Origin: Sphingopyxis panaciterrulae
GTDB lineage: Bacteria > Pseudomonadota > Alphaproteobacteria > Sphingomonadales > Sphingomonadaceae
Direction: 5' to 3'
Assembly (NCBI RefSeq): GCF_014199295.1
Contig: NZ_JACIJH010000005.1
Location: 124,001-188,000, forward strand
DNA length: 64,000 nt
Below are positions 1 to 8,976 of this stretch, in pieces. Each line of letters starts with the position of its first letter. The first letter of the stretch is position 1. The notes under the pieces were generated by a model. It was not told the origin of the DNA and ran no database searches. It was given only the letters and a program-made list of their open reading frames with translations. A program made the translations under genes and the position numbers.

Positions 1-1200
1 CTGCCCGAAGCCAACGCCTTCGTCATCGCGCCGCCTGCGGTTCCCGGCCTCGGCACCGGCAACGGCTTCACGATGATGATCCAGGCGGCGGGCGGCCAGA
101 GCTATCATGAGCTGGAGCAGGCGACCGGCGCGATGATGGGCGCCGCGGCGCAGGACAAGCAGGTGCAGCAGGTCTTCTCGCTGTTCAACACCGGCAGCCC
201 GCGCATCTTCGCCGATGTCGACCGCGACAAGGCGCAGATACTGGGCGTCGACCCCAGCCAGGTCTATGCCGCGCTCGGCACCTATCTCGCCTCGACCTAT
301 GTCAACGACTTCAACTTCCTCGGCCGCACCTTCCGCGTGACGGCGCAGGCCGAGCCGTCGGCGCGCAGCCGGCTGGAGGATGTCGGGCGTCTGCAGGTGC
401 GGTCGACGTCGGGCGAGATGGTGCCTTTGTCGTCACTCGCGACCTTCCGCGACGACAGCGGGCCGGCGCGCGTCGTGCGCTACAACCTGTTCCCCGCGGT
501 CGAATTGCAGGGACAGGCGGCGCCGGGCGTGTCGTCGGGGCAGGCGCTGACGGTTATGGAGGACATGGCCGCCACGACGCTGCCCAGCGGCTTCGCCTAT
601 GAATGGACGGGTCTGGCCTATCAGGAAAAGGCGGCGGGCAGCGGCGCGGTGCTGATCTTCCTGCTCGCGGTGGTGTTCGTCTTCCTCGTGCTCGCGGCGC
701 AATATGAATCGCTGCCGCTGCCGCTCGCGGTGATCCTGATCGTGCCGATGTGCCTGCTCGCGGCAATGATCGGCGTCAATCTGCGCGGGATGGACAATAA
801 TATCCTGACGCAGGTCGGCCTCGTCGTGCTGATCGCGCTCGCCGCGAAGAATGCGATCCTGATCGTCGAATTCGCCAAGCAGGGCGAAGAGGAAGAGGGG
901 ATGAACACCTTCGACGCCGCGGTCCATGCCGCCCGCTCGCGCCTGCGGCCGATCCTGATGACCAGCTTCGCCTTCATCTTCGGCGTCATCCCGCTCGCGA
1001 TCGCGAGCGGGCCGGGGCAGGAGATGCGGCAGGCGCTTGGGACCGCGGTGACCTTCGGCATGCTCGGTGTGACCGTCTTCGGCCTGATCTTCACCCCTGT
1101 CTTCTATGTCGTCTGCCGCCATCTCGGCGACCGCGCGAAGGCGTGGGCGAAGCGCCGGGGCGACGGCAAGGGCGGCGAGACGCCAGCGGAGGCCCAGTGA
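1..1200 (+). CDS. RND multidrug efflux permease, C-terminal part (5' truncated by window edge)
   Basis: This is an inner-membrane proton-driven drug exporter of the HAE1/AcrB-MexB family. The reading frame is open from base 1, so the visible 399 residues are the C-terminal part of a protein of roughly 1,050 residues; the ATG at 73 is internal. The first half is periplasmic porter/docking domain (for example SPRIFADVDRDKAQILGVD). It is followed by hydrophobic helices including FLLAVVFVFLVLAAQYES and GLVVLIALAAKNAILIVEFA, which are typical of the AcrB second repeat, and a last helix ending in FTPVFYVVCR. The stop overlaps the start of the outer-membrane factor gene, so the two form an operon. 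The adaptor gene would lie upstream, outside the window. Confidence 0.93.
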   Translation: MPEANAFVIAPPAVPGLGTGNGFTMMIQAAGGQSYHELEQATGAMMGAAAQDKQVQQVFSLFNTGSPRIFADVDRDKAQILGVDPSQVYAALGTYLASTYVNDFNFLGRTFRVTAQAEPSARSRLEDVGRLQVRSTSGEMVPLSSLATFRDDSGPARVVRYNLFPAVELQGQAAPGVSSGQALTVMEDMAATTLPSGFAYEWTGLAYQEKAAGSGAVLIFLLAVVFVFLVLAAQYESLPLPLAVILIVPMCLLAAMIGVNLRGMDNNILTQVGLVVLIALAAKNAILIVEFAKQGEEEEGMNTFDAAVHAARSRLRPILMTSFAFIFGVIPLAIASGPGQEMRQALGTAVTFGMLGVTVFGLIFTPVFYVVCRHLGDRAKAWAKRRGDGKGGETPAEAQ

Positions 1201-2609
1201 TGACGCGTTCGATCCTTCTCGCCGCGACCGGCGCCCTCGCGCTGTCGGCCTGCACCGTCGGCCCCGCCTACCACCCGCCGGCGCCCGCCGCGCCGTCGCA
1301 GGCACCCTTCGTCGAAGGCGGCAAGTCGCCCGTCTTCACCGGCGACCAGCCGCCGGGCGAATGGTGGAGCCTGTTCGGCGATCCGACGCTCGACGCGCTG
1401 GTCCGGCAGGCGCTCGCCGCCAACACCGACCTGCGCGTCGCCGCCGCCAACCTCGCGCAGGCGCGTGCGGTGCTCAAGGAAGCACAGGCCGGGCGCCTGC
1501 CGACGACCAGCGTCGGTGCGAGCGGGACCTATGCGCGCCAGTCGGGTGCGACGACGGGCATCGGCCCGGTCGAGGGCGAAAGCTATGACGTCGGGCTCGA
1601 CGTCGGCTATCAGGTCGACCTGTTCGGCCGCGTCGAAAGCGCGATCCGCGCGAGCCGCGCCGACGCCGATGCGGTGCAGGCGGCGTTCGACCTGACCCGC
1701 ATCACCGTCGCGGCCGAAACGACCCGCGCCTATTCGGACGTCTGCGCCTTCAACCGCCAGATCGCGGTCGCGAACGAGACGCTGCGCATCCAGCAGCAGA
1801 CCTTCGACCTGACGCGCCGGCTGTTCGAGGGTGGGCGCGCGACGCGGCTCGACACCGGGCAGGCGGGGGCGCTGCTCGAACAGACGCGCGCCTCCATCCC
1901 GGCGCTCGAGGCGCAGCGTTCGGCGGCGCTTTACCGGCTGGCGGTGCTGACCGGCAAGCCGCCCGCCGAAGCGCCGCAGGTCGCGCTGCAATGCCAGGCC
2001 CCGCCCCGGCTCGATCGACCGATCCCGGTCGGCGACGGTGCCTCGCTGCTCGCGCGCCGCCCCGACATCCGCCGCGCCGAGCGCGAGCTGGCCGCCGCCG
2101 CGGCGCGGGTGAATGTGGCGACCGCGGACCTTTATCCCAGCATCAGCCTGGGCGGTTCGATCGGATCGACCGCGGGATCGGTGTCGGGGATCGGCGATTC
2201 GAGCAATTTCCGCTTCTCGATCGGGCCGCTGATTTCGTGGAGCTTTCCCAATATCGCGGTCGCGCGCGCGCGTCTGAAGCAGGCGGAGGCCGGCGCCGAC
2301 GCAGCGCTTGCGGCCTTCGACGGGAGCTGGCTGTCGGCGCTGCGGGAAACCGAGAGCGCGCTCGCCAACTATGCGGGCGAGCTCGACCGGCTCGCGGCGC
2401 TACGCCGTGCGGCGGACGAGGCGGGCGAGGCGGCGCGGATCGCGCGGCTGCGCTATCAGGCGGGGCGCGAGGCTTTCCAGGTCGTGCTCGACGCCGAACG
2501 CTCGCTCGCGCAGATTCAGGCGACGATCGCCCAGTCGGAGCAGCAGCGTTCGACCTATCTGGTCGCGCTGTTCCTCGCGCTCGGCGGGGGCTGGCAGGAA
2601 CCGGCGTAA
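1200..2609 (+). CDS. Outer-membrane efflux lipoprotein (NodT/OprM family)
   Basis: The 469-residue protein is the outer-membrane channel partner of the RND pump. The chosen ATG at 1200 overlaps the pump stop codon and begins a lipoprotein signal peptide with lipobox LSAC (Cys18). An in-frame ATG at 1143 would lack a signal. Two OEP repeats follow, with family motifs such as WWSLFGDPTLDALVRQAL near residue 55 and an RRPDIRRAERELAAA segment opening the second half. The C-terminus carries an FQVVLDAERSLAQ helix. It forms trimeric alpha-barrel exit ducts in homologues. The gene ends just before two hairpins that separate it from the convergent cyclase gene. Confidence 0.93.
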   Translation: MTRSILLAATGALALSACTVGPAYHPPAPAAPSQAPFVEGGKSPVFTGDQPPGEWWSLFGDPTLDALVRQALAANTDLRVAAANLAQARAVLKEAQAGRLPTTSVGASGTYARQSGATTGIGPVEGESYDVGLDVGYQVDLFGRVESAIRASRADADAVQAAFDLTRITVAAETTRAYSDVCAFNRQIAVANETLRIQQQTFDLTRRLFEGGRATRLDTGQAGALLEQTRASIPALEAQRSAALYRLAVLTGKPPAEAPQVALQCQAPPRLDRPIPVGDGASLLARRPDIRRAERELAAAAARVNVATADLYPSISLGGSIGSTAGSVSGIGDSSNFRFSIGPLISWSFPNIAVARARLKQAEAGADAALAAFDGSWLSALRETESALANYAGELDRLAALRRAADEAGEAARIARLRYQAGREAFQVVLDAERSLAQIQATIAQSEQQRSTYLVALFLALGGGWQEPA

Positions 2610-2644
2610 AATACGTGGCACCGCGTTGAATCGCTGAGAAAAAT

Positions 2645-2699
2645 GAGGGTGGAGCATGCCCCCCACAGCTCCACCCTCGCCCCGCCCATGCGGGCGGGG
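2645..2699. terminator. Two adjacent hairpins between convergent genes
   Basis: A perfect 11-bp inverted repeat, GAGGGTGGAGC (2645-2655) and GCTCCACCCTC (2668-2678), is followed directly by an 8-bp one, CCCCGCCC (2680-2687) and GGGCGGGG (2692-2699). They lie between the efflux operon end and the end of the leftward cyclase gene. A short T run follows. Function as a bidirectional terminator is inferred from position. Confidence 0.6.
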
Positions 2700-2710
2700 G
2701 CTTTGCGCCC

Positions 2711-3838
2711 TCAGGCGATCTCGATCCGGTTCCGCCCGCTTTCCTTGGCGCGATAGAGCGCCTCGTCGGCGGCTTTGAGCGCGGCGCGCGGATCGGAATA
2801 GCCGAACAGGTCGGCGACCCCGCCCGAGAAGGTGACGACGCCGAAAGGCTCGTCGGTCTTGCGGTTGATGAGGCGGCGGTCGGCGAGCCGTTCGCGCGCG
2901 TCGTTCAGGCGCTGCGCCGCCTCGGCGGGCGTCAGGCCGCGGAACAGCATCACGAATTCCTCGCCGCCGTGGCGCGCGACGTGGCAATTGTCGTTCGAAA
3001 TATGCGCCAGTGTGTCGGCGATGACCTTGAGCACGCGGTCGCCCGCGTCATGGCCGTGGGCGTCGTTGATCGCCTTGAAATTGTCGATGTCGCAAAAGGC
3101 GACGCTGAGCGCGATCGGCTGTTCGCGCGCTTCGCGATAATGGCGTTCGAGCAGCGCCTCGAAGGCGCGGCGGTTGGGAAGGCCGGTCAGATAATCGACC
3201 TCTGCATCGCGTTTCGCGCGCGCGAGGCTGCGGCGCAGCGATTTCGCCTCGTCCTCGCTGCGGCGCATCTCGTCCTCGGCCTTGCGCGTGCGTTCGAGCA
3301 TCGTCTTGGCAAGGTCGGCGAGGTTCGAGACGATCTGCCCCGTCTTCTGTAATTGTTCGAGGTCGGTCAGATGATCCTCGAGTTCGCTGCCGTAATCGCG
3401 CGTCATCTGGTGCGCGGCCTTGCTGCGCGTCTGGAAGGTTTCGAGATTGGTCTCGAGGCGGGTCATCAGCCGGTCGAGATCGGCCTTCGACTGCCGCCCT
3501 TCGTCCTCGCCGCCGATTTCGTCCATCCACGGCTGGTCGACCCCCTCGGCCGACTGCGCGCGCAGCGCGATGCGGCGCGCGAGCTGCGGATTGCTGCCGG
3601 AAAAGGCGCTGTGCGCGATCAGCAGATTGGCCGGCGACACATCGAGGTCGTGCTCGATCAGGAAATTGGCGATGGCGGCGACCAGGTCGCGGCGCGCCTG
3701 GCGGGAAAGATCGCGCGCGCCGCTGGGGTCAGGGGCGTCGCTCGCCGATCGGGGCGCGCCGCTTCGGGAATAGCGCAATCCCAGCCAGTCAAGGAGCCGC
3801 CCGACCGGCTCGCTCGATGATGTCGTTTTCGTGGTCAT
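2711..3838 (-). CDS. Diguanylate cyclase (GGDEF domain)
   Basis: The 375-residue cytoplasmic protein should make cyclic di-GMP from two GTP. The first ~200 residues have no recognised sensor domain and end in a charged, probably coiled-coil stretch (about 120-210). The GGDEF domain follows, with DYLTGLPNRR at 215-224, the FCDIDNFKAIND metal/substrate segment near 248-259, and the signature as GGEEF at 291-295. The RxxD inhibitory site expected five residues before the signature is absent (NDNC there), so product feedback through a canonical I-site is unlikely. No membrane segment is visible. It stands alone, convergent with the efflux genes. Confidence 0.92.
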   Translation of the reverse strand: MTTKTTSSSEPVGRLLDWLGLRYSRSGAPRSASDAPDPSGARDLSRQARRDLVAAIANFLIEHDLDVSPANLLIAHSAFSGSNPQLARRIALRAQSAEGVDQPWMDEIGGEDEGRQSKADLDRLMTRLETNLETFQTRSKAAHQMTRDYGSELEDHLTDLEQLQKTGQIVSNLADLAKTMLERTRKAEDEMRRSEDEAKSLRRSLARAKRDAEVDYLTGLPNRRAFEALLERHYREAREQPIALSVAFCDIDNFKAINDAHGHDAGDRVLKVIADTLAHISNDNCHVARHGGEEFVMLFRGLTPAEAAQRLNDARERLADRRLINRKTDEPFGVVTFSGGVADLFGYSDPRAALKAADEALYRAKESGRNRIEIA

Positions 3839-3996
3839 ACGATCCTTAACGGGTGGATCGGGGGCGGTTTAAGCCCGATGGACGGCGATCCCGGCACCCT
3901 TGGTTACCCGGTCAGGCAAGATACTGATATCCGAGGAAATTGTGCCTGCTGTGACCGCCTGTCCAGCGCGTCGCGGCGGAAAAGCTGGGCCTGACC

Positions 3997-4614
3997 CTAG
4001 GGTTTCAGCCGGTCGCGTACCTCTGTCATATGCTTGTCGAGGATGCTGACGAGGTCGAGATCCGGGTCGGTGAAATGGATCAGCGCCGACCCGCGCCGGA
4101 ACAGCAGCAGCGCCTGGGCTTCGGCCTCGACATCGGCATCGGCGCGAATCTCGCCGCGGTCGATCGCTTCGCGCAGGCTCTCGGCAAGACGCGCCACCGT
4201 CGCGCGATTGTAGCGCGCCATGATCTTCGCCAGTTCGCTGTCGAACATCGCGCCGAGGAACAGCGCGTAAAGCGCGCGCGTGCGATAGCTGTCGTGTCCT
4301 TCGGCCGACAGCGACCGCGTCCAGCGCGCGCGCATCGATTCGATGCCGGGCTCGACATCGGGGTCGACGATGGCGGCGAGCGATTGCTGCGTAATATGTT
4401 CGACGACGCGGGCGAGCAGGGCTTCCTTGGTCTCGAAATAATGGCCGGGAAGGCTGCGGCTATATCCCGCCTCATGGCCGACTTCCGCCAGGGTAAAGCC
4501 GTTCGCGCCCTTTTCGGCGATCAGCTTGACCGCGGCGGCGAGCAGCCGGCTTTCGGATTCCTGACGACGTTCCTCTTGCGTACGGCGCACATAACCCCCT
4601 GATCGACGGTCCAT
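3997..4614 (-). CDS. TetR family transcriptional regulator
   Basis: The 205-residue protein has an N-terminal TetR helix-turn-helix (about residues 15-60: KLIAEKGANGFTLAEVGHEA, then YFETKEALL). A variable ligand-binding half follows. Start 4614 (MDRRSGGYVRR) is chosen because a TAGGAG ribosome site precedes it and the DNA-binding domain begins shortly after; an upstream in-frame start at 4839 would run into the TonB gene promoter. It is divergent from the TonB receptor gene, and the intervening DNA holds a strong inverted repeat. It therefore probably represses itself and the receptor/esterase/permease operon. Confidence 0.88.
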   Translation of the reverse strand: MDRRSGGYVRRTQEERRQESESRLLAAAVKLIAEKGANGFTLAEVGHEAGYSRSLPGHYFETKEALLARVVEHITQQSLAAIVDPDVEPGIESMRARWTRSLSAEGHDSYRTRALYALFLGAMFDSELAKIMARYNRATVARLAESLREAIDRGEIRADADVEAEAQALLLFRRGSALIHFTDPDLDLVSILDKHMTEVRDRLKP

Positions 4615-4657
4615 TCGACCGCCACTCCTATGGGGATTGGCGGGGGCTGGCAAGTCT

Positions 4658-4699
4658 CTGGCTGGTTGGCCAGCAAAAACTTGCTTGACAACCAGCCAG
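4658..4699. promoter_or_regulatory. Inverted repeat operator candidate between tetR and TonB receptor
   Basis: Perfect 11-bp arms CTGGCTGGTTG (4658-4668) and CAACCAGCCAG (4689-4699) flank a 20-base spacer. The left arm also sits in a smaller dyad CTGGC-N6-GCCAG (4658-4673). A TTGACA hexamer (4685-4690) overlaps the right arm and is a candidate -35 for the receptor gene. Placement between a TetR gene and its divergent neighbour supports an operator role. Confidence 0.6.
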
Positions 4700-4763
4700 T
4701 AAATTTGCGAGTTGAAAATTGACACATGCTCAATTCCATAAAAAGAACGGAGGAGGGAGAGGG

Positions 4764-7295
4764 ATGACCGGGATTTACGACCATGCGCGTCGCGCGCAGA
4801 ATCGTCGCATGGCTCTGCTGGCGGCTGCGAGCCTGACAACCTTGTTACCCGCGGCCGCGCTGGCGCAGGCCGAGGGCGCGGCGCCTGCGGCCGAAGCCGC
4901 CGGCGATGACGGCGCGATCATCGTCACCGCGCGTCGCCGCGACGAATCGATCCTCGAAACGCCGATCGCGGTCAGCGTCGCAAGCGGGGAGGAGCTTCGC
5001 AGCAACGATGTCGCCCTCGCGCCGGATCTCGTCAAGCTGACCCCGGGCCTGACCGCGCAGATGGGGTCCTCGGGCGCGCTCGGCCTGTCCCGCCGTACCT
5101 CGCGGTTCGCTATTCGCGGCCAGGGCGGCGGCACCGGCGTCGTCACCTATTTCGCGGACGTTCCCAGCTTCGGTCTGGAATCCAACTTTTTCGACCTCGA
5201 CAATGTTCAGGTCATCAAGGGCCCGGTCGGCACCCTGTTCGGTCGCGTGACGACCGGCGGTGCCGTCCTGTTCTCGCCGACCGGACCGGGCGACGAGTTC
5301 GAAGGGTTCGTCGACCTCAAGGTCGGCGAACATGGTCGCCGCGATGTGGAATTTGCCGTTGGCGGTCCGCTTATCGACAATGTCCTCGGGCTTCGCGTCT
5401 CGGGGCAGATACTCAAGAGCGACGGCTTTTCCTCCAACCGCTACGATGGGGGGCGCCTCGACGGTCGCGATGGCCGGTCGTTCCGCGCCATCCTCGAATT
5501 CACGCCGACCGAGGGCATCACCAATACCATGATCGGGGCCGTCGACTATATCGAGGATCCTGTCCGGTCGGGCGTCCCGACCATCGCACGGCCGTTCAGC
5601 GCGGTCGTCAACCTCGGGCCCTTCGGCACCATCCAGCGCGGCAATTCGCAGCGCATCGCACCTTCGCTGGCACAGCTCAACGCCATAGACTGCCCCGGCG
5701 GCGTGTGTCCGACCTGGCTCGATCTGGCGCAGGGGGCCGTCGACGATCAGGAAGGTCGCTCGGTCTATGACGTCAATGAGAACAATGTCGCCTTCCCCAG
5801 CGTCAACCAGCGGCAGATCGGGGTCATCAACACGACCGAGTTCGAGGTCGCGGATTTCCTGACCCTGAAGAATATCTTCAGCTATCAGAGCAATTCCCGT
5901 CGCGGCAACAGCGCCCAGAATGTCGACAGCCTCTATCTGCCGATGCTGGAACTCGTCGACGGGCCGGGGCAGGGCCCGCGCGCCCTGACCGAGGAGGTCC
6001 AGGCGCAGGCCAGCCTGCTGGACGACCGCCTCGATATCACGGCCGGCTTCTTCTATGAAAAGAACTGGTCGCCCCATTATCAGCAGAGCGCCGTTCTTCT
6101 GTACGGCGGCTATCTCGGCCAGGCGGGCAATGCCGTCGCCTGCACGCTGGCCGGCACCGTGGCCGAGCCAGGCGCCGACGGCAGCTTCTATTGCTATTCG
6201 GGCGCACGGATCACCCTTGGCAAGAGTCGCTCGACGGACCGCGCCGTCTATACGCAGGCCACCTTCGACGTGACCGACAAGCTCTCGCTGACCGCCGGCT
6301 ATCGCTATACCTGGAGCAAGCGGTCCTCGGCGCAGGCGAGCTATTCGTCGCTTTCGATCCTGGACTCGGGGCTTCCGACGCAAAGGGTCCAGATCAACGG
6401 CGCGGCGCCGTTCGTCATCGCCGGCGACATAAAGAGCATTCCGGGCGAAAGCTTCCAGACCCTCGCCTTCGAAAAGGGGACATGGGCGTTCGCGGCGCAA
6501 TATCATTTCAACCCCGATCTCATGGTCTATGCGACCACCCGCCGCGGCTATAACCCTGGCGGCTTCAACGGCGCCAACGCTCCGGCCGGCTTCGAGCAAT
6601 ATGACGCGGAGATCGTCACCGATTACGAAATCGGCGCCAAATACAGTTGGCGGAACGGGCCGCTGCGCGGGCTGGTTTCGTTCGACGTGTATCGCGACAA
6701 TTTCGACAATGCCCAGCGCAACGTCACCCAGCCGGTCAACGGCAACCCCGTCGCCTATGTCGCCAACGTCGCCAGGATCCGCATCCAGGGCTTCGATCTC
6801 GACGCCTCGGCCAGCTACGACTGGTTCACGCTCGGCGGCTTCGTGACCCTGACCGACGCGAAATATCTGGAATATCCGAACACCGGACAATTCGATGCTT
6901 TTCCGATTCCGTTCGACCTGACCAGCTTTCACCCGGCCAATGTCTCGAAATGGCTGTGGGGCATCCGGCCCCGCATCGATTTCGGCCGGATGATCGACGG
7001 GGCCCCCGATATTTCGCTGTCTGGCAATATCTATCATCGCGGCAGCTTCTCTTCGAGCGAGCCGAATGTCGGGGTCGAGGCGCAGCGGCAGATCGACGGC
7101 TTCACGACCACCGACGTGCGTCTCGACTGGACGAACATCGGCGGCAGCGGCCTCAGCGCCGCGCTCGCCGTGACCAACCTGTTCGATTTCAACGGCAAGA
7201 TCGGCGGAAACGAGCTGCGCGGCACCAATGGCATCAACATCGACGTGTTCTCGCCGCCGCGCCAATTCTACGTCCAGCTCGGCTATAAATTCTGA
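4764..7295 (+). CDS. TonB-dependent outer-membrane receptor
   Basis: This 843-residue protein is an outer-membrane beta-barrel with an N-terminal plug, taking up a large or scarce ligand by TonB energy. The start at 4764 follows a GGAGG purine tract. A signal peptide of about 35 residues ends near ALAQAEG. A TonB-box-like AIIVTARRRDESILETPIAV precedes the plug, which contains NVQVIKGPVGTLFGR. The C-terminus ends in aromatic F (QLGYKF), as expected for BAM-assembled barrels. Downstream esterase, permease and ComA-like genes follow in the same direction, suggesting uptake and processing of an ester substrate. The ligand is unknown. Confidence 0.93.
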   Translation: MTGIYDHARRAQNRRMALLAAASLTTLLPAAALAQAEGAAPAAEAAGDDGAIIVTARRRDESILETPIAVSVASGEELRSNDVALAPDLVKLTPGLTAQMGSSGALGLSRRTSRFAIRGQGGGTGVVTYFADVPSFGLESNFFDLDNVQVIKGPVGTLFGRVTTGGAVLFSPTGPGDEFEGFVDLKVGEHGRRDVEFAVGGPLIDNVLGLRVSGQILKSDGFSSNRYDGGRLDGRDGRSFRAILEFTPTEGITNTMIGAVDYIEDPVRSGVPTIARPFSAVVNLGPFGTIQRGNSQRIAPSLAQLNAIDCPGGVCPTWLDLAQGAVDDQEGRSVYDVNENNVAFPSVNQRQIGVINTTEFEVADFLTLKNIFSYQSNSRRGNSAQNVDSLYLPMLELVDGPGQGPRALTEEVQAQASLLDDRLDITAGFFYEKNWSPHYQQSAVLLYGGYLGQAGNAVACTLAGTVAEPGADGSFYCYSGARITLGKSRSTDRAVYTQATFDVTDKLSLTAGYRYTWSKRSSAQASYSSLSILDSGLPTQRVQINGAAPFVIAGDIKSIPGESFQTLAFEKGTWAFAAQYHFNPDLMVYATTRRGYNPGGFNGANAPAGFEQYDAEIVTDYEIGAKYSWRNGPLRGLVSFDVYRDNFDNAQRNVTQPVNGNPVAYVANVARIRIQGFDLDASASYDWFTLGGFVTLTDAKYLEYPNTGQFDAFPIPFDLTSFHPANVSKWLWGIRPRIDFGRMIDGAPDISLSGNIYHRGSFSSSEPNVGVEAQRQIDGFTTTDVRLDWTNIGGSGLSAALAVTNLFDFNGKIGGNELRGTNGINIDVFSPPRQFYVQLGYKF

Positions 7296-7341
7296 CGACG
7301 GAAAGCGGCGACCTGGCGGCGCCGCGAAAGGGGAAGGGTTC

Positions 7342-8976
7342 ATGACGATCAGGCCAATATTGCCATGGGCTCTTCCCCTCGATCGCCGCGGTTTCCTCGC
7401 GGGGGTGGCAGGCGCGGCGACCGTGGCGACGACAGGCGCCGGAGCCATGGGAGCGGACATGAACCTCGTCGAAACGACTTCCGGGACGGTGCGCGGGACC
7501 GGCGACCGCGGCGTCCGCATCTTCAAGGGCATTCCCTATGGCGAGCCGACCGGCGGCGCGGCGCGCTTTTTGCCGCCTCAGCCCTTCAAGTCGCGCGGGC
7601 CAGTGATCGAGGCGACCGGCTATGGGCCGAAATGCCCGCAGCTCGGCTCGCGCGGGCTGACCGGGAACGAAGACTGCCTCGTCCTCAACATCTGGACTCC
7701 CGCGGCCGGTGCGGGCGCGGGGCGGCCGGTGATGGTCTATCTTCACGGCGGCGGCTTTCGCACCGGATCGGGATCGACCCCGTCGAGCGACGGGACGCAT
7801 CTGGCGCGCAGCGAGGATGTCGTGGTCGTGTCGCTCAATCACCGCCTCGGGCCGCTCGGCTATCTCTATCTCGGCGACATATTGGGCGGAGCCTATGAAA
7901 GCGGCAATGTCGGCAACCTCGACCTGATCCTTGCGCTGCAATGGGTGCGGGACAATATCGCGGCCTTCGGCGGCGATCCCGCCTGCGTCACCGTCTTCGG
8001 CGTGTCGGGCGGCGGCAAGAAGATCAGCCACCTGCTCGCCATGCCGGCGGCGAAGGGGCTGTTCCACCGCGCGATCGTGATGAGCGGCGCGCTGTCGACC
8101 GCCCTCGAGCGGGCGGCTTCGACCGCCTATAGCGAGCGCCTGCTCGCCCGGCTCGGGCTCGACCGCGCGCGGGCGCGCGAATTGCTGACCATGCCTGCGG
8201 CACCGATCCTCGCAGCCGTCGCCGCGCTGTCGAAGGCGGGGCAGGACCCCGAGGGCGGCTATGGCGGCGGCGGCGGACCGCAGCCGCTCGTCGACGGCGT
8301 CACCCTGCTCCGGCATCCCGGCGACGCGGTCGCCGCGGGGGCGTCGCGCACGATCCCGGTGATGATCGGCAGCACGCTCGACGAGCCGATCGCGGGCTAT
8401 CAGGGTCCCGAGGGGCTCAGGCGGCTCGAAACGATGAGCGCCGCCGACGTCCGTGCGCGCCTCGCCGACGGCCCCTTCGTTCAGCTCGGCGATCGCACCG
8501 ACGCGGTCCTTGCGCATTATCGCCGGGTCTGGCCCGATCTTTCGCCCGGCGCGCTGATGGTGCGCGTGGAAACGGCGGGAAGCTGGCGCTATCTTTCGAA
8601 CCGGCTCGCCGATGCCAAGGCGTCGGCGCGGGCGGCGCCGACCTGGGTCTATGTGATGACCTTCGCGGGCGGCACGGCCGGCGGTCCGCACGGCGCGGGG
8701 CACGCGACCGACGTGCCGCTGGTCATGGGCAATTACGCCAATCTGACCGAGATGAGCCGCACCCCCTGGTTCGCGGGTTCGCCGCATGTCGTGGAGATGA
8801 GCCGGATGATGGGCCGCACCTGGGCCAGCTTCGCGCGCACCGGCGATCCGGACAACGCACTGCTGCCGCGCTGGCCCGCTTATACGAAGGAGACGCGCGA
8901 GACGATGCTGCTCGACGTCGAATCGCGGCTCGTGAACGATCCCTTCGGCGATCGCGAAGCGTTCGGATCGGCCTGA
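7342..8976 (+). CDS. Carboxylesterase type B, Tat-exported
   Basis: This 544-residue alpha/beta hydrolase of the type-B carboxylesterase family should cleave carboxylic esters. The N-terminus has a twin-arginine signal (DRRGFLAGVAG near 14-24), so it is probably exported folded to the periplasm. Family marks are the oxyanion-hole HGGGF at 135-139 and the nucleophile elbow GVSGG (Ser222; the usual motif is GESAG, so the Glu and Ala are changed). A PHGAGHATDVPLVMGN segment provides the likely catalytic His. Start 7342 follows a GGGGAAGGG tract; an upstream in-frame start at 7228 lies inside the receptor gene. The stop overlaps the permease start. Confidence 0.9.
   Translation: MTIRPILPWALPLDRRGFLAGVAGAATVATTGAGAMGADMNLVETTSGTVRGTGDRGVRIFKGIPYGEPTGGAARFLPPQPFKSRGPVIEATGYGPKCPQLGSRGLTGNEDCLVLNIWTPAAGAGAGRPVMVYLHGGGFRTGSGSTPSSDGTHLARSEDVVVVSLNHRLGPLGYLYLGDILGGAYESGNVGNLDLILALQWVRDNIAAFGGDPACVTVFGVSGGGKKISHLLAMPAAKGLFHRAIVMSGALSTALERAASTAYSERLLARLGLDRARARELLTMPAAPILAAVAALSKAGQDPEGGYGGGGGPQPLVDGVTLLRHPGDAVAAGASRTIPVMIGSTLDEPIAGYQGPEGLRRLETMSAADVRARLADGPFVQLGDRTDAVLAHYRRVWPDLSPGALMVRVETAGSWRYLSNRLADAKASARAAPTWVYVMTFAGGTAGGPHGAGHATDVPLVMGNYANLTEMSRTPWFAGSPHVVEMSRMMGRTWASFARTGDPDNALLPRWPAYTKETRETMLLDVESRLVNDPFGDREAFGSA

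Noticed and set aside
4845-7532. 895-codon open frame on the minus strand across the TonB receptor
   Set aside because: It is antisense to a clear receptor gene, has no recognisable domain and is the kind of long shadow frame common in GC-rich DNA.
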